Shown here: positions 25,511-33,303 of the stretch, piece after piece
How positions within the stretch are numbered: the stretch's first letter is position 1
Layout: every line of letters begins with the position of its first letter
Assembly: GCA_965246915.1 (NCBI GenBank)
Contig: CBDFGB010000025.1
Span: 124,001 to 188,000 of the forward strand
Direction of reading: 5' to 3'
DNA: 64,000 bases
Source of the DNA: CAVRQM01 sp965246915
GTDB taxonomy: Bacteria; Pseudomonadota; Alphaproteobacteria; Acetobacterales; Acetobacteraceae
Notes under the pieces: model-generated
Seen by the model: only the letters and a program-made list of their open reading frames with translations
What the model was told of the DNA's origin: nothing
Databases searched by the model: none
Program-made: the position numbers and the translations under genes

Positions 25511-25872
25511 CCCGGCTGGCGGCGACGGTCGTGCTGCTGTCCGCCTCGGCATGCGCGAACCGGCTGGCGGCGCGGCAGGCCGCGCTGGCGCCGCTGATCG
25601 GTCGCGGCGAAACCGATCTGGTGCGCGCCCTGGGGGTTCCGAGCCGGACATTCGAGTCCGGCGGCCACCGCTTCCTCGCGTTTGTCGACACTCGGACGGC
25701 GGTCATTCCGGGAACATATGGGCCGCCGCCCTGGGGTTTCTGGGGGCCGGGCTCGGCCTGGGCGCTGGGGGCGACGCCGCCGCAGGTGATCGAGACAGTG
25801 TGCGAAACGACGTTCGAAATCGCCGACGCGACGGTGGTGGGGTTCAGCCTGCACGGAGAAGGCTGCGGGTAG
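25495..25872 (+). CDS. small lipoprotein, outer-membrane assembly-like fold possible
   Basis: A 125-residue protein starting at a GTG within the end of epmA (GAGCAGG as binding site), with signal and lipobox LLSASAC (Cys20). The mature part, APLIGRGETDLVRALGVPSR followed by a GGHRFLAFVDTR strand and a Gly/Pro/Trp-rich loop (GPPPWGFWGPG), is reminiscent of SmpA/BamE-type small lipoproteins in which 'G.s..dv...lG.P' opens the domain. That resemblance is weak. Two C-terminal cysteines (TVCETT, GEGCG) may pair. Function unknown. Confidence 0.7.
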   Translation: MAPVLARLAATVVLLSASACANRLAARQAALAPLIGRGETDLVRALGVPSRTFESGGHRFLAFVDTRTAVIPGTYGPPPWGFWGPGSAWALGATPPQVIETVCETTFEIADATVVGFSLHGEGCG

Positions 25873-25908
25873 CGGTCGCGTTGACTTGACGCGGGCGTTT
25901 CGAGTCCG

Positions 25909-25935
25909 CGATGGCCGGATTTGACCCGGCCACAC
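25909..25935. repeat. single REP-like palindromic unit
   Basis: One unit of the GGCCGG-TTTGACC-CGGCCA type, matching the halves found at 10341-10465 and 14267-14333. It lies between the converging lipoprotein and mucR genes, where it could act as a bidirectional transcript end. There is no U-tract. Confidence 0.65.
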
Positions 25936-25946
25936 GGCGTCTCGGC

Positions 25947-26429
25947 TTACACCGAATTCTTCGATCCCGGACGGCGGCCGCGAACCACCTTGAGCGGCGG
26001 CGGCGGCGGCGGCGTTTCGGGTTCGATCACGACACGCTTGCGCCCGAGGCCGATTTGCTTGGCGAGCGTGGAGCGATGCTCGGCATAGTTCGGTGCCACC
26101 ATCGGATACTCCGGCGACAATCCCCACCGCTCCCGATACTGCTCGGGCGTCATCTGATACGAGGTCTGCAGATGCCGTTTCAGCATCTTTAGCTTCTTTC
26201 CGTCCTCCAGGCAGATGATGTAATCGGGAAACACCGACCGCTTGATCGGCACCGCGGGCTGAAGCTTGTCCGGCGGCGGCGCGTCGTTGCCGACCGACGC
26301 GAGCGTCGAGTAGACGGTCTGGATCAGCCTTGGCAGCGCGTCCGATGACACCGCGTTGTGCGCGACATGGGCGGAGACGATTTGGGCGACAAGTCCGAGG
26401 ACTTGGTGCCGGGAAGATGTATCGCTCAT
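25947..26429 (-). CDS. MucR/Ros-family transcriptional regulator with altered zinc site
   Basis: A 160-residue member of the alphaproteobacterial MucR/Ros family, global regulators of exopolysaccharide, motility and virulence. The N-terminal oligomerisation region is followed by the hallmark PDYIICLEDGKKLKMLKRHL and MTPEQYRERWGL, then YPMVAPNYAEHRS and a basic tail. In Ros, zinc is held by Cys-x2-Cys-x9-His-x3/4-His; here the positions are Cys73, Asp76, His86 and Ser90/Tyr91, so the site is degraded as in the zinc-independent Mesorhizobium relatives. A 167-base upstream gap, less GC-rich than its surroundings, likely holds its promoter and autoregulatory sites. Confidence 0.92.
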   Translation of the reverse strand: MSDTSSRHQVLGLVAQIVSAHVAHNAVSSDALPRLIQTVYSTLASVGNDAPPPDKLQPAVPIKRSVFPDYIICLEDGKKLKMLKRHLQTSYQMTPEQYRERWGLSPEYPMVAPNYAEHRSTLAKQIGLGRKRVVIEPETPPPPPPLKVVRGRRPGSKNSV

Positions 26430-26596
26430 TTGGTCCTGCGAGTTGCTTTGTGGGATCGTATATGACAGATCTGGGGCTTGCCAAACACTTTTGTAGCCTC
26501 GTCCCGGTATGTTGTCGCGCGGGCGTGATAAACGAAGCGGCCAAAAGTAACACGGGACGACTTTCTAACTTGATGGCCACCGGGTCCGGCGGAAGC

Positions 26597-27250
26597 CTAT
26601 TTGTGTGAAGAAACGTCGTCAGCCCCGGCAATCGCCGCGACCATCGCCCGCACGCCGGCGGCCGGGCCTTCGACGTGGGCCCAGACCGCGCTGACGACCG
26701 CGAGGAAATCGGCACCTGCCCGCACTAGCGGCGCGCAGTTCTCCGCCGTGATGCCGCCGATCGCGACGCACGGAAGTTCCGACAACTCGGACCACCAATG
26801 CAGGATCTCGACCTCCGCCTCGATCGGCGTGTCTTTCGTCGGCGACGCGAAGAACGCGCCGAACGCGACATAATCGGCACCCGCCTCGCCCGCCGCGAAG
26901 GCGAGGTCGCGGCTGCCGTGACACGACACCCCGAGCGTCGCGTCACCGCTTAGCATCGCGCGCGCCTGTTTCGCGGGTGTGTCGGTCTGTCCGACATGAC
27001 ACCCGTCGCAGCCGGTCGCCACGGCAAGGTCCGGCCGGTCGTTCAGCAGGAACGCCACGCCGCGCGACTGCGCCACCGGCCGCAACACATCGATCGCGCG
27101 GCGGATCGCCTCGTCGCCGACATCCTTCAGACGCAGTTGAACCGCCGCCACGTCGCCGGCGTCGAGCGCGATCGCGAGCGTGTCGCGAAACGTGGCGGGG
27201 TCGAGCGCGGGCGGGGTCACGAGATAGAGGCGGCACGCGGGCTGCGTCAC
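26597..27250 (-). CDS. thiE: thiamine phosphate synthase
   Basis: Couples HMP-pyrophosphate with thiazole phosphate to give thiamine phosphate; 217 residues in a TIM barrel. Motifs in order are VQLRLKD, FLLNDRPDLA, GCHVGQTD, LGVSCHGS, DYVAFGAFFASPTKDT and VAIGGITAEN. Several differ slightly from the Escherichia coli enzyme (for example GAFFASPTK for GpvFpTpTK) but match the alphaproteobacterial form. The start is a GTG with a GAGG binding site. No TPP riboswitch fits in the 37-base gap upstream; a conserved hypothetical gene precedes it on the same strand. Confidence 0.92.
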   Translation of the reverse strand: MTQPACRLYLVTPPALDPATFRDTLAIALDAGDVAAVQLRLKDVGDEAIRRAIDVLRPVAQSRGVAFLLNDRPDLAVATGCDGCHVGQTDTPAKQARAMLSGDATLGVSCHGSRDLAFAAGEAGADYVAFGAFFASPTKDTPIEAEVEILHWWSELSELPCVAIGGITAENCAPLVRAGADFLAVVSAVWAHVEGPAAGVRAMVAAIAGADDVSSHK

Positions 27251-27287
27251 GCCGGAGCCTCACGAAGATCGATCATCCCGGCACCGA

Positions 27288-27698
27288 TTAGCCGAGGTCG
27301 CCGAACCTGTCATCCAGCCACGCCGCGAGCGCGCGCTCGGCATGGCGGCGCGACAGGTCGAGGCTGCGCGGCCGACGGTCAAGCACGCGGGCGCCCACTG
27401 TGGCCGCGGCACCTGTCACCGCCGCGAAGGCCGGGCAACGCGGGTCGAGAATGAGGTGACGTTGCCCGACCCGCAGGGCCGCCATCGCGGTGCCGGGCGC
27501 GTCCCCGCAATCGAGGACGTCGTCCACGGCCAGATCGGGCGCGGCCTCGGCGCGGGCGGCGTCGACCAAGGCTCGCCACCATCCGACGCCCGCATAGCGG
27601 CCGGCCGCCGGCGCGGACAGCAAGCAGACCGGACGGCCCTGCCGCAGCGCGAGCCGAGCCTGGGCCAGGCCGTGCACGACCACGGCGGGGGCGAACAT
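27288..27698 (-). CDS. conserved-looking hypothetical protein
   Basis: A 136-residue soluble protein with ordered alternating strands and helices: FAPAVVVHGLAQARLALRQG, VCLLSAPAAGRYAGVGWW, LDCGDAPGTAMAALRVGQRH and VLDRRPRSLDLSRR. The CGDAPGTAMAALR segment looks like a conserved glycine-rich turn. It has no signal or membrane helix. It sits 37 bases upstream of thiE and probably shares its transcript, and it diverges from the coiled-coil/zapA pair. I remember similar unnamed genes next to thiE or zapA in related genomes but cannot assign a function. Confidence 0.7.
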   Translation of the reverse strand: MFAPAVVVHGLAQARLALRQGRPVCLLSAPAAGRYAGVGWWRALVDAARAEAAPDLAVDDVLDCGDAPGTAMAALRVGQRHLILDPRCPAFAAVTGAAATVGARVLDRRPRSLDLSRRHAERALAAWLDDRFGDLG

Positions 27699-27760
27699 GC
27701 TTGACCTTCAACCGGGGCGAGGCGACTAACGCAAGTGGGGTAGTGGCGGGGCGGCTTGGG

Positions 27761-27988
27761 GTGAGCAGCGAGGCAGAGGACGGCCCCGAGCCGCGGGAAG
27801 CGGTCGGGGAGGCCGCGGACGCAATGGCGCGCCTCGAGCAGGCGTTGGATCGAATCGAGACGAGCGCGCAGCCTCTCGGTGCACGGGCTCGAGACGACGC
27901 GCCGCCGCTTGCGGAGATCGCCGACCGGCTCGATGCTTTGATCGCGCAGTTGCGCACGGCCCTGGCGGAGCGCTCGGGCGAGGACTGA
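27761..27988 (+). CDS. short coiled-coil protein upstream of zapA
   Basis: A protein of about 75 residues from the GTG at 27761, with a heptad-like helix MARLEQALDRIE and a second, IADRLDALIAQLRTALAER. The GTG at 27761 is preferred because GGCGGGG lies about 8 bases ahead; a GTG at 27743 and a TTG at 27701 are alternatives giving up to 95 residues. It ends 14 bases before zapA. Short coiled-coil proteins are usual just upstream of zapA in alphaproteobacteria and may assist Z-ring assembly, but this role is inferred from position. Confidence 0.7.
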   Translation: MSSEAEDGPEPREAVGEAADAMARLEQALDRIETSAQPLGARARDDAPPLAEIADRLDALIAQLRTALAERSGED

Positions 27989-28002
27989 GGAAGGGAGCCG
28001 CG

Positions 28003-28368
28003 ATGGCCCAGGTCACCGTCAAGATCAACGGCTACGCCTACACCGTCGGATGCGAGGACGGGCAGGAGGCGCACTTGCTCGCCATGGCGACCCAGGTCGA
28101 GGGACGCATCGACAGCATCAAGGCGCTCGGCGGCAACAGCGGCGAGGCGCGGCTTCTGGTGCTCGCGTCGCTCTTGATGGCCGATGAGCTGCACGATCTG
28201 CGGGTGGAGCTGGAATCGCTGAGGGCGAATGCGGCGCGGGCGGCCAAGCGCGCGGTCACCGCGGAGGCGAAAGCGGTGGCCGCCGATCCGGAGGCGACGC
28301 GCCGCCTCGGCCGCCTCGCGTCGCGCGCGGAGCAACTGGCGGCCAGCCTGGAGCGACCTGCCGGCTAG
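28003..28368 (+). CDS. zapA: cell division protein ZapA
   Basis: FtsZ-ring-associated protein that bundles FtsZ protofilaments, 121 residues. The N-terminal domain (VTVKINGYAYTVGCEDGQEA, then LLAMATQVEGRIDSIKA) is the standard ZapA fold, followed by the long coiled-coil helix (LASLLMADELHDLRVELESL). The C-terminus is an alanine/arginine-rich helix. AGGGAG precedes the ATG. A 6S-like RNA follows immediately, the widespread zapA-ssrS arrangement. Confidence 0.93.
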   Translation: MAQVTVKINGYAYTVGCEDGQEAHLLAMATQVEGRIDSIKALGGNSGEARLLVLASLLMADELHDLRVELESLRANAARAAKRAVTAEAKAVAADPEATRRLGRLASRAEQLAASLERPAG

Positions 28369-28410
28369 AAGGCGCTTGAAGCCCGTCCGCTTCGGGCGCA
28401 TCTGGATGGG

Positions 28411-28560
28411 GCGGGGCTGCCGGGTGCGTCAGGCAGTTCATCCCCAGGGCCAATAAGCACTCCCACGGGAGCTGGCTCTGTCTCGGTCTTGGCCGGGGTA
28501 TCTGGTGCCCACCTGCGCAAGCAGGCCTTGGGAGGATGACAAGTCCAACGGCCAGGGCGG
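28411..28560 (+). ncRNA. ssrS: 6S RNA (ssrS), approximate ends
   Basis: This 232-base non-coding stretch after zapA holds a long-range stem. CCCAGGGCC (28443-28451) pairs without mismatch (one G-U) with GGCCTTGGG (28524-28532), and TCATC (28438-28442) continues with GATGA (28535-28539) after a two-base bulge. The enclosed region contains AATAAGCAC, a CTCC-CACG-GGAG mini-hairpin, a CCTGC-GCAA-GCAGG hairpin and a GC-rich apical arm. This resembles 6S RNA, which binds RNA polymerase by mimicking an open promoter. The position after zapA supports it. Ends are estimates; a weak TTGAAG box near 28376 could be the -35. Confidence 0.72.
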
Positions 28561-28600
28561 CTCCGCGCTCTCTTGACCTGATGCTCGGTGGCGTCGCGCG

Positions 28601-29866
28601 CTACCGGCGTTCGGCGCGACGATCCTGCAAGGTGCCGAGCGGCAGCAGGATTTGCGGCGCGAGCCGGGCCAGGAGGCGCGGCCGGATCGGGCGAGGCGGC
28701 TGGAGCGGCAGCGGAAAATCACCGAGGCGGCCCGAAGCGATCGCTGTGCCCAGCGCTTTGCCGAGCACGGTGCACAGCGCGATGCCGCGTCCGTTGCAGG
28801 CGACGGGGGCGAGCCAGCCCGGTCCGATTTCGAACAGGCGCGGCACGAAATCACCGGTCAGCGACGCCTGACCGCTCCAGATCCGTTCCAGCCTTGCTGC
28901 TGCCAGCGCCGGAAAGATGCGCCGCAGACGTCGCGTGTGTGACCGCAACAGGCGGGGCTCGGCGCCGGTGCGCAGACACGCCATGCCGCCGGTGACCAAT
29001 CGGCCGCCCGCGGTCCAGCGGCAGGCCAGCAGATTGTTGCGGGTGTCGGAGAATGCCTCGTCACCCGGCAGTATCCGCGCGCGAATGGATGCGTCCACGA
29101 CGCCGGTGGCCATCTGAAAGACGGTGAGCGGCACGGTGCTGTCCCGCAACGCGCGGCCCGGCGGCTGCCCGTTCGTGCATTGCAGGATGGTCTTCGCTCG
29201 AAGCCGGCCGGTCCCGGTGCACAGGATCCAGTCCCCGTCCCGGCTCACCGAAAGCACGGGACTGCCCGTGAACAGGCTGCCACCGGCCGCGACGAACGCG
29301 TGGGCGAGGCCCCTTGTGTAGGCAAGGGGGTTCACATGCCCGCCGGTCGGATCGAACAGCGCGCCATGGAAGTGCGGACTGCCGAGCCGCGCCCGCGCCT
29401 CGTCGGGGTCGAGCCATACGCAGGCCGCTCCGGTACGGCACCATGCCTCGGCGCGGGCGGCCACCGGCGGGGCCAGGCTTTCCGCGTGCGCCGGATTGAG
29501 CCATCCCGTCTGTCGCGCCTCGCAGTCGATGGCCAGCCGATCGATGAGCGCGAAGGTCGCCGCCGCCGATCCCGCCACCATGCGCGCCAGCGCCTCGCCA
29601 CGCGCGGCGCCGAGTTTCGCGGCGAGCGTTCCGGGTCCGATGCGCGGAAGGCTCGGCACGACGAGCCCGCCATTGCGTCCCGACGCGCCAGCGCCGATCT
29701 CCCCAGCTTCCAACATACTGACACGCACGCCTGATTCCACCAGCGCCACACCCGCGCACAGGCCGAGGATGCCGGCACCGATGATCGCGACGTCGCTGAC
29801 GATGTCGTCGTGGAGCGATGCCGTCGCGGGGGCGGGCGGCGCGGTATCGTTCCAGAGTGGAGTCAT
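28601..29866 (-). CDS. FAD-dependent amine/amino-acid oxidase (PuuB-like)
   Basis: A 421-residue DAO-superfamily flavoenzyme. The FAD-binding Rossmann motif is VAIIGAGILGLCAGVALVES near 26, followed by GAGASGRNGGLVVPSLPR, a signature shared with gamma-glutamylputrescine oxidase (PuuB) and related amine oxidases. Late motifs VTGGMACLR and VACNGRGIALCTVLGKALG close the FAD site. It is the last gene of a minus-strand run that includes the LivK-like binding protein, separated from it by a repeat hairpin. Oxidation of an imported amine or amino acid fits the context. The substrate is not determined. Confidence 0.88.
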   Translation of the reverse strand: MTPLWNDTAPPAPATASLHDDIVSDVAIIGAGILGLCAGVALVESGVRVSMLEAGEIGAGASGRNGGLVVPSLPRIGPGTLAAKLGAARGEALARMVAGSAAATFALIDRLAIDCEARQTGWLNPAHAESLAPPVAARAEAWCRTGAACVWLDPDEARARLGSPHFHGALFDPTGGHVNPLAYTRGLAHAFVAAGGSLFTGSPVLSVSRDGDWILCTGTGRLRAKTILQCTNGQPPGRALRDSTVPLTVFQMATGVVDASIRARILPGDEAFSDTRNNLLACRWTAGGRLVTGGMACLRTGAEPRLLRSHTRRLRRIFPALAAARLERIWSGQASLTGDFVPRLFEIGPGWLAPVACNGRGIALCTVLGKALGTAIASGRLGDFPLPLQPPRPIRPRLLARLAPQILLPLGTLQDRRAERR

Positions 29867-29898
29867 TTTTTCGCCGCGCGCTGAGTGGCCGCCCGAGC

Positions 29899-29979
29899 TC
29901 CCACCCCGACCTTCCCCACAAGAAGGAGGTTAACAATGCCTGCTCCCTCGCCTTTGTGGGGAGGGCCGGGGTGGGGGGA
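29899..29979. repeat. inverted repeat between LivK-like and oxidase genes
   Basis: CCCACCCCGACCTTCCCCACAA on the left and TTGTGGGGAGGGCCGGGGTGGG on the right form long arms with two mismatched pairs and about 30 bases of loop. This belongs to a second dispersed palindrome family (read in frame as PTLPT-type peptides). It sits directly downstream of the LivK-like gene on the minus strand, so like the hairpin at 14267 it follows a solute-binding protein gene and may protect that mRNA or reduce read-through. Confidence 0.8.
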
Positions 29980-30004
29980 ATCCGTGGCTCGGCGCAGAAG
30001 AAGC

Positions 30005-31252
30005 CTACTTCATCTTTCCGCGTATCGCGTCCACGTCCGCCGAGGTCAAAGTCCCGCGGACGACGACCTTGCCGCCCTCGATCGCCCATTCCGCGAACGG
30101 TCCGGTGATGTCGCCGTATTGATCGAACGAGATCGGCCCGATCACCCCCAGATAGCGCACCGTCTTGCCCGCCTTCAGCACCGCCAGCGCCTTGGCGAAT
30201 CCGTCCTTGCCGGCCGTGACAACCTCGCCGGCCGGGTCGGTCACGCGAAACAGCCCCTCGCGGATCGACGCACTGTCGGACTTCCCGCCGGCCGCCACCG
30301 CCAGTCCCACCAGTGCCCCCGCATCGTAGGCTTGCACCGCCGCCGGCGATCCCGGTTCCAGCCCCGAGAACGCCCTGTAGTTCGTATTGAAATAATCCGT
30401 GGACGGGCTGTTGTCGGTGCCCGACGACGTGCCGTGCGCGTCGCTCAGGTATTTCGCGCCGACGGCGTTGATGAAGTCGCCGCTATTCATGCCGTCATTC
30501 AGAAGGAAGCGGCGCGGGCCGCCCTGGCTGATCCAAGCCCGCGCGATCGTGGCGCCATCGATCGGGTAGCTGATGAGATAAAGCCCGTCGGCGTCACCGG
30601 CCATCGCCTGAGTTACCTCGGCGTCGTAGGACGACTGTTTCTCGTTGTACGGTGTCGTCGACACGACCGTGCCGCCGAGTGCGGTGTAGGCGCGGGTGAA
30701 CTCGCGCGCCATGTTGACGCCGAAATCATTGTTCACGTTGATGATGGCAAGCTTCGCCAAGCCGAGATCGAGCGCGTAGCGCGCCGCCGCGACGCCCTGC
30801 AGCGCGTCCGACGTGATGGTGCGAAAGAAGATGCCGTTCGACTTGCCGCTGCGGCCCAGCTCGGTCAGCGTCGGCGAGGAGGAGGCGGGCGAGACCTGCA
30901 CCACGCGGGCCGGCCCCGTCACCGCCGTCAGGATCGGCACCGACACGGACGAGATGATCCCGCCGATGATCGCCGGCACATGGCCGATATCGACCAGCTG
31001 CCGCGCCGCGTCGACGGCGACGGTGCCCTGGCTTTGGCTGTCGCGGATGTCGGCGACCAGCGTGCAGCCGAGCGGCCCGCCCGCGTCGTTCTGGTCGCGA
31101 AACGCCATCTCCACCGACTTCGCGCCGGCCTGGCCATACGCGCCGGCCGGTCCGGTCAGCTCCATGACCACGCCGATCTTGACGGTGCAGTCCTCGGCCA
31201 TCGCCGGGATCGTGGCCGACACCGCCAGAAACGCGGCCCAAAGATATCGCAT
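30005..31252 (-). CDS. branched-chain-amino-acid-type ABC substrate-binding protein (LivK-like)
   Basis: Periplasmic type I binding protein, 415 residues. The signal peptide is MRYLWAAFLAVSATIPAMA with cleavage before EDC. The mature N-terminus VKIGVVMELTGPAGAYGQAG and segments IIGGIISSVSVPILTAV, VQVSPASSSPTLTEL, FFRTITSDALQGVAAARYA and NVNNDFGVNMAREF are typical of LivK/amide-binding proteins. The livGFHM-like genes start 2.8 kb away on the other strand, so this importer is split by a divergent arrangement. It lies 8 bases after an aldo/keto reductase in a catabolic operon. Ligand unknown; probably not leucine itself. Confidence 0.9.
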   Translation of the reverse strand: MRYLWAAFLAVSATIPAMAEDCTVKIGVVMELTGPAGAYGQAGAKSVEMAFRDQNDAGGPLGCTLVADIRDSQSQGTVAVDAARQLVDIGHVPAIIGGIISSVSVPILTAVTGPARVVQVSPASSSPTLTELGRSGKSNGIFFRTITSDALQGVAAARYALDLGLAKLAIINVNNDFGVNMAREFTRAYTALGGTVVSTTPYNEKQSSYDAEVTQAMAGDADGLYLISYPIDGATIARAWISQGGPRRFLLNDGMNSGDFINAVGAKYLSDAHGTSSGTDNSPSTDYFNTNYRAFSGLEPGSPAAVQAYDAGALVGLAVAAGGKSDSASIREGLFRVTDPAGEVVTAGKDGFAKALAVLKAGKTVRYLGVIGPISFDQYGDITGPFAEWAIEGGKVVVRGTLTSADVDAIRGKMK

Positions 31253-31260
31253 GACGATCC

Positions 31261-32283
31261 TTATTGGCTGAGGTTGTACTTCATGATGCGGCCATGCCGG
31301 CCGTCGCGGTCGCGTTCCAGCTCGTAGACGTCGCCCGGCAAGGCACGACGCTGCGCCTCGATCGCCGCGAGTTCGCTCCGGTCCTGGTCGTCCAGACGCA
31401 GTCGGTCCACAGCCAGATGTTGCGCCAAATGCGCGGGCGAGCGCACGCCGACGATCGCTGCCGCGACGTGCGGCTGGTCCAGCACCCATCGCGTCGCGAT
31501 CGCGCCGACGCCCACGCCATGCCGCGCGCCAACCCGCTCCAGCGTCCGCAAGAGGGCCTGGAACCAATCCCAACAGCCCGCTTCGTCGATAATCAGCTTG
31601 TACTTGACCAGTGACCGGTTCTCGAACGGCGCGGCGGGCTCCGCGGCGCCCAACCAGCGCTCGCCGATGAACCCGCCGGCGAGGGTGCCATAGCACAGCA
31701 GCCGCAGGCCGCTGCGCGCGCACAACGCCGCCATGCCGCGCGACGGCCGATCGTCGAGCAGCGAATACTGCACCTGCATCGTGGCCAGCGGCACGCCCGC
31801 GTCGATCAGCGTCGCCGCACGCGCGGCATCGAAATTCGTCCCGCCGAGCAGATCGATCAGCCCCAGCGCCTGCAGATCCGCCAGATGATGCGCGGTGTCG
31901 AACCACAGCGGCTTGTCGAAATCCCACCAGTGGAACTGCACGAGATCGAGCCGCTCTTGCCGCAGCCGGGTCAGGCTCCGCTCGATCAGCCGTCTGATTT
32001 CGGCCTTGCCGATCGTCTCCAGCTCGGTCAGGTCCGGGACAAACTTCGTATGCACCTTGAGCGGAGAGCCGGCCGGCAGCGAGCCGCGGAAGTCGCCGAT
32101 CAACGTCTCCACGCCGGTGTAGATGTCGGCGCAATCGAACGCCGTCACGCCCGCGTCGAAATAGGCGGCCATGTCGGCCAGGGCGGCCGTGCGTTCGATC
32201 GCGCCGTGGCCGCCGGCCAGTTGCCAGCCGCCCTTGATCAGCCGCGAGACGGCATAGCCGGGCCGCAATTCGACGTCGGTCAT
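31261..32283 (-). CDS. aldo/keto reductase
   Basis: A 340-residue NADPH-dependent oxidoreductase. The AKR catalytic tetrad is visible as Asp/Tyr in FDCADIYTGVETLIG, Lys in KVHTKFVPD and His in LVQFHWWDFD. Barrel motifs LGGTNFDAARA, QVQYSLLDDRPSRG, LLCYGTLAGGFIGE and IVGVRSPAHLAQH follow. It overlaps the TIGR04076 gene by 4 bases and precedes the LivK-like gene, so it acts on the imported compound or a product of it. The substrate cannot be read from sequence. Confidence 0.92.
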   Translation of the reverse strand: MTDVELRPGYAVSRLIKGGWQLAGGHGAIERTAALADMAAYFDAGVTAFDCADIYTGVETLIGDFRGSLPAGSPLKVHTKFVPDLTELETIGKAEIRRLIERSLTRLRQERLDLVQFHWWDFDKPLWFDTAHHLADLQALGLIDLLGGTNFDAARAATLIDAGVPLATMQVQYSLLDDRPSRGMAALCARSGLRLLCYGTLAGGFIGERWLGAAEPAAPFENRSLVKYKLIIDEAGCWDWFQALLRTLERVGARHGVGVGAIATRWVLDQPHVAAAIVGVRSPAHLAQHLAVDRLRLDDQDRSELAAIEAQRRALPGDVYELERDRDGRHGRIMKYNLSQ

Positions 32284-32615
32284 CCTGGCCGCTTTGTCGC
32301 GGTCGTCTCGCCGTGCCGGAAAGCGCGCTTGCCGGTGCGGGTGATGCGCAGCCGGCTGGGACAGTTCGGGTCAGGACAGGCGATGTCCGTGTCGGTGGTC
32401 ATCCAGTCGTTCGCCTCGGTCGGCCGCTGCTTGGCAGCCAGCAGCGGCAGGACGGCGGCGAGCGAGTAGATCGAGACGCCCTGTCCGTCAGGCAGATGCA
32501 GCATTTCGCCTCGCAGCTCGAAATGATCGCCCGGCTTCGCGCCGCACAGGATGCGGCTATTCGGCGGACAGACCACGTCCACGCGCAGATCGAAAAGCTC
32601 GAACGTATCGCTCAT
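32280..32615 (-). CDS. TIGR04076-like small protein
   Basis: A 111-residue protein that matches, from memory, the TIGR04076 family: FELFDLRVDVV, CGAKPGDHFELRGEML, LPDGQGVSIYSLAAVLPLL, LAAKQRPTEANDWMTTD and CPDPNCPSRLRITRTGKR. The C-x4-C pair near the C-terminus and an earlier cysteine could bind metal. The family has no assigned reaction that I know of but is commonly found in catabolic operons. Four-base overlaps on both sides (with the aldo/keto reductase and DUF3830 genes) show tight coupling. Confidence 0.78.
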   Translation of the reverse strand: MSDTFELFDLRVDVVCPPNSRILCGAKPGDHFELRGEMLHLPDGQGVSIYSLAAVLPLLAAKQRPTEANDWMTTDTDIACPDPNCPSRLRITRTGKRAFRHGETTATKRPG

Positions 32616-33088
32616 GCGAGCGCAATGCGCAGCGTGCAGGCCCCGTTGCGCCGGATCGCCGCGCACGCCTCGGCGAAGCGGGGGATGTCGGATGTGGCCA
32701 CGCGGCCCACCACGCTGCCGGGCTGCCAACCGATCGGGAAAAAGCACCGCGCGCCCGGACCATAGTAGAGCCCGACGTCGAACACCGGGGACGGCCCGCC
32801 GCCCCACATCCGGGCGGGCAGCCATTGCAGCATGATGTCGCCGGGTTGCGGCGTGACCGTCGCGTTCTCCAGCGGCAACTCGACCGTGGCGAGGTGGTCC
32901 GGGAGCAGGCTCGTTGGGACGGGGGCGGAGATTTCCGGCCCGGTCCACATCGCATGGATCGCGGCAACCTCCAGCCCCGGGGATGCGGCCGCCACCAGCC
33001 AGGCCACGTTGTCCGGCGCGAGGTCCGGCAACGTTGCCGCGAGAGTATCGAGGCCGGAACGCGGCTCGGTGAAGCGAAGGCGTGTCAT
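32612..33088 (-). CDS. DUF3830-like, cyclophilin-like-fold protein
   Basis: A 158-residue protein resembling DUF3830. It has MTRLRFTEPRSGLDTLAATL at the start, IHAMWTGPEISAPVP, LENATVTPQPGDIMLQWLPA, VFDVGLYYGPGARCFFPIGW, then VVGRVATSDIPRFAEACAAI. The 'PGD.l.......v.i.YG' segment is the family hallmark. The internal ATG at 33088 is preferred; the longer upstream frame is arginine-rich and non-coding in appearance. It is the first gene of the minus-strand operon, with a 215-base divergent regulatory region upstream. The function is unknown. Confidence 0.78.
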   Translation of the reverse strand: MTRLRFTEPRSGLDTLAATLPDLAPDNVAWLVAAASPGLEVAAIHAMWTGPEISAPVPTSLLPDHLATVELPLENATVTPQPGDIMLQWLPARMWGGGPSPVFDVGLYYGPGARCFFPIGWQPGSVVGRVATSDIPRFAEACAAIRRNGACTLRIALA

Positions 33089-33267
33089 TGCCGCTCCGAA
33101 AGCCTCGCGCGTGAGGCGGGGAGGGGATCCTGCATGGCGGGACCGCCCCGCGCAACCCGCCACAATGCGTCGACGCGACCCGGAACGGCGTGTTCCCGCC
33201 CGACAACGAAGCCGCGCGCGGATCGGCGTCATGCTCACGCGGTCGGGTGACGGATAAACAAACATTA

Positions 33268-33296
33268 TTGACATCTTTTGCAAACTGCGTTATGTA
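33268..33296 (+). promoter_or_regulatory. sigma-70 promoter TTGACA-N17-TATGTA
   Basis: A near-consensus housekeeping promoter: perfect TTGACA at 33268-33273, a 17-base spacer and TATGTA at 33291-33296, in an unusually AT-rich island of the 33089-33303 gap. The predicted start (33301-33304) coincides with the GTG of the next gene, so the mRNA would be leaderless or nearly so. It is the best promoter match seen in the window. Confidence 0.8.
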
Positions 33297-33303
33297 GCCG
33301 ATC

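Noticed and set aside
27251..27287. TPP riboswitch upstream of thiE
   Set aside because: The gap is only 37 bases and lacks the THI-box sequences.
28441..28560. Intrinsic terminator instead of a 6S RNA
   Set aside because: The long-range stem with an internal bubble and the lack of a U-tract do not fit a terminator.
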